Positions 55,726-64,000 of a DNA stretch of 64,000 nt are shown piece after piece (position 1 is the first letter of the stretch; every line of letters begins with the position of its first letter). Below the pieces are notes generated by a model, which saw only the letters and a list, made by a program, of their open reading frames with translations, was not told where the DNA came from and did no database searches. The translations under genes and the position numbers were made by a program. Source of the DNA: Rusavskia elegans (taxonomy: Eukaryota > Ascomycota > Lecanoromycetes > Teloschistales > Teloschistaceae); contig SAUG01000067.1 of NCBI GenBank assembly GCA_011316305.1, positions 186,001 through 250,000 of the forward strand, given 5' to 3'.

Positions 55726-56087
55726 GTTGTGCATGACCGCAGTCCAGTCCAAAGTTGACCTTTTCCCCACGGCGAAAGCTTAGAGTTTGAGAATTGACCG
55801 GCTTCTCAGGCGCATAGTTCCCTATTGAAGCTGTAGCCACTTATCACTGACCACGGGTGATCTCAAATTGGAGATCGAGCGAGTTGTTTGCGCGTCAGGC
55901 TGTTGCCATAGCAACGATATCTTAGCGCTGTTAATCCGCGCGCCAAAGGCACACCGCCTTGGTTTTCTGCCAGTCGATCAAGACATCACTATATCCAAGC
56001 AGGGCTTTTCCCAATGGACGAGCAATGATGAAGAACGCAGGAACACCTTGAAACACTCATTACATCACTGTCACTTCACATACAAAC
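55726..56087. promoter_or_regulatory. divergent upstream region of ASE1 and CSN5
   Basis: A gap of 362 bp separating the two start codons. No repeat or clear motif seen. Confidence 0.45.
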
Positions 56088-57158
56088 ATGGAGAGCTCAC
56101 AGAAAGCTTGGGGTTGGTTCCCAGCACTCCAAGAATCAGTTGCTGCACGGGTTTACTGAATATCTACAGAGCTCGAAAATGCCGTCAAACTTGTAGATCC
56201 TCATCGGGATGCGCTCTATAGCTACGACAAAGCAGAACAAGATGCCATCGGAAGCCAAAGGCCCTGGAAGAATGACCCTCACTACTTCAAGAACGTCCGC
56301 ATCTCAGCTGTCGCCCTTCTCAAAATGGTCATGCACGCCCGGTCGGGGGGCTCTCTCGAAATCATGGGTTTGATGCAAGGCAAAATTGCAGGCGACACTT
56401 TCATCGTCACCGACGCCTTCAGACTACCCGTCGAAGGCACAGAAACCAGAGTCAACGCCTCCGCCGAAGCCGACGAATATGTCGTACAATATCTCTCGGC
56501 TTGTCGTGAGAACGGGCGGATGGAAAACGCTGTCGGATGGTATCATAGCCACCCTGGCTACGGCTGCTGGCTCTCCGGGATCGACGTCGCAACGCAGATG
56601 CTGCAGCAATCCCACGTGGATCCCTTCCTGGCTGTCGTCATAGACCCCGACAGGACCATTTCCGCCGGAAAGGTCGAGATTGGCGCCTTCCGCACGTTCC
56701 CCCAGGACTACAAACCTGCAGCAAGCAGCGGTGGCGACGACTATCAGACGATTCCGCTGAACAAGATCGAAGATTTCGGCGCGCACGCCAGCCAATACTA
56801 CTCGCTGGAGATCTCACACTACAAGAGCTCGCTAGACTCATATCTACTTGAACTGTTGTGGAATAAGTATTGGGTCTCGACAATCAGTCAAAGTCCGCTC
56901 TTCACCAATCGAGAATACAGTAGCAAACAGATGCTCGATCTGAGCCAGAAGATCCAGAAGGCGCAAAAAGCCATCGAGGCCCAGGCTCGGGGCGGCCCTG
57001 GTCCAAGAGTAGCCACCAAAGATTCGGCCCTAGACAAGATTGTCAGAGACAGTAACAAGATCGCGGATGAGGAAATGACAGGCCTCCTAGCAGGAGACGT
57101 GAAGGCGAAGCTATTCAATGGCGTTGGGGCGCCTTCCGTTCAAGCACAGGCGCGATGA
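56088..57158 (+). CDS. RRI1: COP9 signalosome subunit 5 (deneddylase)
   Basis: The metalloprotease subunit of the COP9 signalosome, which removes Nedd8/Rub1 from cullins. Exons are 56088-56112 and 56170-57158 (337 aa). The spliced start reads [18 protein letters not shown], as in other Csn5 proteins. The MPN+ domain holds [15 protein letters not shown] and [14 protein letters not shown], with the catalytic Glu in EIMG. The JAMM motif is intact as [14 protein letters not shown] (H-x-H-x7-S-x2-D). The C-terminal helices ([34 protein letters not shown]) end with a short tail. Length is close to the fungal norm. Confidence 0.96.
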
Positions 57159-57327
57159 GTGGGGTAAGCCTCTCATCATGCATGTATTTGAACATGAAAT
57201 GACGATCATGATTTGTTTGGATCATGAATTGGAGATTTAGATACTCGATACCCGAACTCATCTTGTTATGAGAAGTTTCCACATGGATTTAAATGTGATA
57301 GCGATAAAGACCTAGCTACAGCTTTCC

Positions 57328-59796
<2,469 letters not shown>

Positions 59797-61325
59797 ATGG
59801 AAACAGCCGTACCAAATCTAAGACATGGCTAACGGAAGATAGTGGAAGCCCCACCCAACGACATAGATCTGTACGGTCAGCTACGTTTCGTGTCACTCGA
59901 AAACCATTGATACTTACATCCCGTATCGCAGAGGTCCTCGGAATCTCGCGGAATGCGTCCAAGGCAGAGGTCAAAAAAGCATACCACAAGGTATCACATC
60001 TCCAAGCACTAGCTCCCAGGTGCCAAAGCTCACACAAACCCAGGCCGCGCTATCAAGCCATCCAGACAAAGTCGGTGAAAGCGAACGAGCCGATGCCGAA
60101 ATCAAGTTCAAGTCCGTCAGCAAGGCCTACGAGATCCTGTCGGACGATGACAAAAGAGAACTCTACGATGCCCAGGGGATGTCGGCGTTCGAAGCTGGCA
60201 ATCGCGGTGGCACGGATGGCGAGGTCGACCTGGAGGATTTACTCGCCCAGATGTTCGGTATGGGAGGTGGAATGGGCGGTATGAATGGGGGCGGTCCACG
60301 GCCTTCAGGCCCACGGAAGCCGAGAAGAGGGGAGGACGAAGAGCACGCGTACAGTGTCACTCTGGAGGAGCTTTACAAGGGCAAGACCACAAAGTTCGCC
60401 AGCAAGAAAAATGTCATATGCAGCCTATGCAAGGGACGAGGCGGGAAAGAGAAGTCAAAGCCAAGGGAGTGTGTAGCGTGTCACGGCAGAGGTAACTATG
60501 AATCAATTCTTGACGTTAAACGACACTAATTCCGCCTCTTAGGTATGCAGCAAGGTCTGAAGTCAGTAGGACCAGGTCTCGTAACTCAGGAGTCTGTCAT
60601 CTGTAGGTCTTGCAAAGGTACAGGCAAAATCTATAGAGACAAGGATCGGTGTAAAAAATGCAAAGGCGAGCGTGTGGTGGAAGAAAAGAAGGTGCTGGAG
60701 ATCTACATCCCTAGAGGATCGAAGTAAGTCACTTCCTGATCCTCTCTTGCACTTTCCGCTCAGCCGCTCCAGGGAGGGAGACAAGATCGTGCTTGAAGGA
60801 GAAGCCGATCAACTTCCAGACCAAGAACCTGGCAGCATCATATTCAGTCTAGTCGAAACAGCACACAGCACTTTCCGTCGCGCCGGGCCAGACCTTTCGG
60901 CGGAAGTACAGATCAGCTTGAGTGAAGCCTTATGTGGGTTCTCGAGAACCCTAATCAAGCATCTTGACGGTCGTGGTATTCATGTCAAGCACCCTCAAAG
61001 CGACGGCGAGCCTTTAAAGCCTAAATCGGTCATCAAAGTCCCCGGAGAGGGAATGCCATATAAGAAGAGCGAACTACGGGGTGATCTGTATCTGATTATC
61101 AATGTCGAATTCCCTGACGCCAACTGGCTGAAGCAAGACCGTCGCATGGAGAAGCTGAAGGAATTGCTGCCGAAGCCTGCGGATCAAATCCAGGCGGACA
61201 CGGTTGACGATGTCGATTACGTGAAGGATGCCAACATTGGCGGTTTCGGTGCGGGTAACGAAGGCGATCAGTGGGAAGATGAGGATGAGGAAGATGGTGG
61301 ACAACCACAGTGTGCTCAGCAGTGA
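59797..61325 (+). CDS. type I DnaJ (Hsp40) co-chaperone with C-terminal CaaX box
   Basis: Stimulates Hsp70 ATPase and delivers substrates. Exons used are 59797-59808, 59839-59875, 59932-59990, 60044-60491, 60543-60723 and 60773-61325 (429 aa). The J domain has DIDLYEVLGISRNASKAEVK and the HPD motif in SSHPDKVGES. A Gly/Met-rich linker (MFGMGGGMGGMNGGG) follows, then four CxxC zinc repeats (CSLCKGRGG, CVACHGRG, CRSCKGTGK, CKKCKGER). The two substrate-binding domains include LLEIYIP-like LEIYIPRGSK and FRRAGPDLSAEV. It ends CAQQ, a CaaX farnesylation site as in yeast Ydj1 (CASQ). The N-terminal start is uncertain: the first intron would be only 30 nt (59809-59838), or an upstream exon is missed. 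Confidence 0.9.
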
Positions 61326-61671
61326 GCAGTACCTTTAAACTCTGACACAAACGCATCTTTTGGCGTTGAGCGCAGAGGGTAGATTTTGATGTTGTTAGTC
61401 GACCCCGAAGATTCAGCCGTGTTTTTCATAAGCATCACATATTTCAGGATAGCATAGACTGTGTATATTCACAATCAATTGATGATTCCATCTCCCTTTG
61501 CGTGCTAAAAGAGGCCACGGACACCGTGATATTTGGGAGAATGTGTTCCAAAAATATTTATATTTGACCAAGAAGTATGAACAACCTGTAATTTCTTGTC
61601 ATATCAATCAATGTCGTATTTGATCCTAGACCAGATCATATAAATATATACTTTCAAATTCAAGGCGGTAG
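61326..61671. other. convergent spacer, DnaJ to PUS9-like
   Basis: A gap of 346 bp between two 3' ends, AT-rich near 61540-61660. No gene or repeat seen. Confidence 0.5.
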
Positions 61672-63187
61672 TCAGCCAGGCATCACCCATAGGGGTTTCT
61701 GTTTCTCCACATGCTTGCCCGAACCGTTACGGTTGAGCTTCGCCTTATCTGTTTTCAACTCACCGACTTCGTCCACGAGCGCCATCGGATCAGTCTCCGT
61801 GGTTGTATCGGCTGGACCGTCCATCCCGGGCGGAGGTAGAGCCCACACTGGTAGTGGCGTTTGATAGTCCCAATTGCCATCTTGACAAGCGTACCTTCTG
61901 GCATGTAGATATATACCCAGTTCTTGCGGCCCAGGGTCACTATACAACGGCGTATCACACACGGCACACAGCTCTCCTGTCATCTTTTCTGCCTTCCGCT
62001 TATTATACTCTTCCATCATCTCATCGTGGTATGCCATCGCTTCCGCTGCTTCCGATTTACCCATCTTGGCTAACCTTGAAATAATATCCTCATCATTGTC
62101 TGACAGTGCATCGCCTGCAGCTAAAGAAGGGCCAAAAACCCGCTGGTTGCAGTAGATAGGGTCGTTGGATATTGGATGACCCAGGAACTGGAGATGAACG
62201 CGCAGCTGATGTGTACGACCAGTCAGCGGCAGACAGCGAACGATCGAGTAGCCCTCTTTGGCTTTCCATTCCATCTTTGAGTCTCGTTGCCGCTCTATTA
62301 CCGAGCGGTTATCTTGCCCAGCGGGCTCGGCTCCATTGGTCGCGGCCGCTGGTGGGTAATAAGCCAACTTTTTGAAGATTGTCTTCGCATCCTTGCCACT
62401 AGCTCTAGCTCTGTTCAACCCCAATTTTGGGCTGATCTGCATGACTGGTTGGTCACAGATCACGTTGCCTTCGGGAAAGTCTCCAATAACTCTGGCGACA
62501 TATTCTTTCTTCACCGTTCGAGCCATGATCTGATTGGTAAGCTTTTCCGCAGCTTTGGCATGCTTACCAATAAACATGACGCCGCTTGTCAGTCGATCAA
62601 GTCTATTACAAGGTAAGGGGTTCCAGCCATGACCTCGTTCCGCTCTCATGATCTCGACTATAGAGTTGTAATTATATCGACCAGCCGGGTGAACGGGGAC
62701 GCCTGCAGGCTTGCTGATCACAATCATGTCGTTGTCTTCGTGGACGATGCCAATCGGCTGAGCCGTCACCGGAGGCTCGTGCCTGTGAAGGGTATGTGAA
62801 ATGACATCCCCATTCTTCACGATCTCATGGATGGAAGAGACTTTCTGACCGTTGATGACTACTCTACCACACTCAATGGCGTCTTTCTAGAGTACATCAG
62901 TCACGGTATAGGGTGTACACCTCGACAAGATCAAAACGTACGTAGTATTCTTGCGGTCTATCTCTGAACTCGGTCGCGAAAATGTCCAGTATTTCTCGCC
63001 CCCGCCAACGCTGCTTGCAGTAGGTGTTGTAGGTGAAATGATATGGCAATACTTTGCGGAGTCCATCCTCAAGGTGATAAGGTCGCGGCCACGGATCGCA
63101 AGGAGTGGTGATTATCTTTGGAGGATCGACGAAAACTTCCGGGTCTTCTTTCGAAGTTTGAGGAGGCTCCACGGTTACAAGTGCCAT
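61672..63187 (-). CDS. PUS9: tRNA pseudouridine-32 synthase, Pus9/Rib2-like
   Basis: An RluA-type pseudouridine synthase. Yeast Pus9 modifies U32 in mitochondrial tRNAs and Rib2/Pus8 in cytoplasmic tRNAs; with no deaminase domain here, Pus9-like is the better name. Exons are 63187-62942 and 62886-61672 (486 aa). The N-terminus has the S4-like region (YYKDAIECGRVVINGQKV). The catalytic motif is PCNRLDRLTSGVMFIGK with the Asp nucleophile, preceded by VISKPAGVPVHPAGRYNYNS. TGRTHQLRVHLQFLGHPISN, the RluA C-terminal motif, follows. Residues 385-430 hold ELCAVCDTPLYSDPGPQELG and GIYLHARRYACQD, with Cys pairs, also seen in fungal Pus9/Rib2. The ATG at 63187 is the first convincing one; upstream codons stay open to 63268. 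Confidence 0.9.
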
Positions 63188-63562
63188 ACCATTGGGTTGC
63201 AATAAGCTGGCTCGCCTCGCAAGATATGCGAGAACCCGTGGAGAGGGAGCCAGTGAGTCCAAAATCAAATTCGATGACTTGAGAACTAAATGTGATTATT
63301 TCCTAGGAGGAAAATAAGCTTAACCGGATTAGGCCCCATACGCTTGTGTCACGTGCTCAACCTTGATCGATAACAAAGTAACGGCCAGGTGTCAAGGACA
63401 GATTGTCATTATATCGCCCTTATATCTGCGCTACAGATCTCTCTGATGCTTCGAAGCAAACCATCTTTTGTCATGTGATCGATTTGCAGGAACAAAGTCA
63501 TCGTTAATAAGCACTAAGGCTACCTAGCATCTGGTTGCTGACATTTGCTCAACCGTCGAACA
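63188..63562. promoter_or_regulatory. divergent upstream region of PUS9-like and the E2 gene
   Basis: A gap of 375 bp separating two start codons. A CACGTG E-box-like site occurs at about 63351-63356 (TCACGTGCTC). No other feature seen. Confidence 0.45.
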
Positions 63563-64000
63563 ATGTCCCTCCCTGCATTCAATACCAAATCACCCACCAT
63601 CAAACGCATCTTGAAGGAGGCCACTGAGCTTCGGTCGAATCCGGATGCCACTTTACACGCAGCACCCTTAGAAGACAACCTCTTCGTGTGGCATTTTACA
63701 CTGCAAGGTCCACCTTCCACACCGTACGCTTCGGGTATATACCACGGTCGCATTACGCTGCCTCCCACATACCCATTGAGACCTCCATCATTCCGCTTCT
63801 ACACTCCTTCGGGGAGGTTCGAAGTCAATCGAGAGATCTGCTTGTCGATATCCGGCCATCATGAAGAAACCTGGCAACCGGCCTGGGGTATACGCACTGC
63901 ACTGTGGGCATTGAGAGCTTTCATGGAGGGAGGCGCCCAAGGTCAAGTTGGAGGCATGGAGATGGGCGAAGCCGAGAGGAAACGTCTTGCCGGCGAGAGT
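63563..64000 (+). CDS. ubiquitin-conjugating enzyme E2, Ubc6/UBE2J type, cut by window end
   Basis: The N-terminal 146 codons of a Ubc6/UBE2J-like E2, which in yeast and animals is ER-anchored and works in ER-associated degradation. The open frame starts MSLPAFNTKSPTIKRILKEA and shows the E2 fold: FVWHFTLQGPPSTPYASGIY, then RITLPPTYPLRPPSFRFYTP. The active Cys lies in FEVNREICLSISGHHEETWQ, where the usual HPN is replaced by the UBE2J form (TPSGRF...CLSIS). PAWGIRTALWALRAFM is also typical. A C-terminal membrane anchor, expected in this type, would lie beyond the window. No intron in the visible part. Confidence 0.88.
   Translation, partial: MSLPAFNTKSPTIKRILKEATELRSNPDATLHAAPLEDNLFVWHFTLQGPPSTPYASGIYHGRITLPPTYPLRPPSFRFYTPSGRFEVNREICLSISGHHEETWQPAWGIRTALWALRAFMEGGAQGQVGGMEMGEAERKRLAGES

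Overview
The window is nuclear DNA from a filamentous ascomycete (Pezizomycotina). The evidence is short GT-AG introns (about 45-130 nt) in almost every gene, fungal-type orthologues (Ypt7, Atg16, Dot1, Spb1, Lig4, Csn5, Ase1, Irs4, a DUF3176 protein), and a large AT-rich block whose transposons carry the mutation pattern of repeat-induced point mutation (RIP). I cannot place it below class level.

Layout. Positions 1-19.4 kb form a gene-dense housekeeping arm: the 5' part of a gene that resembles RFTS-like (DNMT1-RFD) proteins, PUS4, a Thi74/SLC35F5-like transporter, YPT7, ATG16, DOT1, a YML020W-like protein with an apparent frameshift, SPB1, a JMJD7-like JmjC protein and a DUF3176 membrane protein. 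Positions 20.1-22.1 kb are a decaying edge, with a broken short-chain dehydrogenase and the relic of a Zn2Cys6 transcription factor. From 22.1 to about 38.5 kb there is no live gene, only nested, mutated repeats. These include an old minus-strand Ty3/Gypsy element and three copies of a hAT-like terminal-inverted-repeat element, each with an 8-bp target duplication. One of those copies holds a complete 6.6-kb plus-strand Ty3/Gypsy chromovirus with 473-bp LTRs and a 5-bp target duplication. Positions 39.3-64 kb are a second gene-dense arm: a 6-phosphogluconate-dehydrogenase-like enzyme, a disordered hypothetical protein, LIG4, a secreted amidase, IRS4, ASE1, CSN5, mitochondrial GluRS, a CaaX-ending DnaJ protein, PUS9-like, and a UBE2J/Ubc6-like E2 cut by the window end.

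How the genes relate. There are no operons, but several head-to-head pairs share short intergenic regions. The most notable is YPT7/ATG16, since both products act in autophagy and vacuole delivery. Two tRNA pseudouridine synthases, a ribosome-assembly methyltransferase and a mitochondrial tRNA synthetase give the arms a translation theme, but this may be chance.

The most unusual signals are the fully resolved nesting of transposons in the AT-rich block, RIP footprints at metal-binding Cys and His codons, and a roughly 56-60 bp repeat found in four intergenic regions of the right arm. All exon borders were read by eye from splice signals and family conservation; the exon sums are in frame, but none is confirmed by transcripts.
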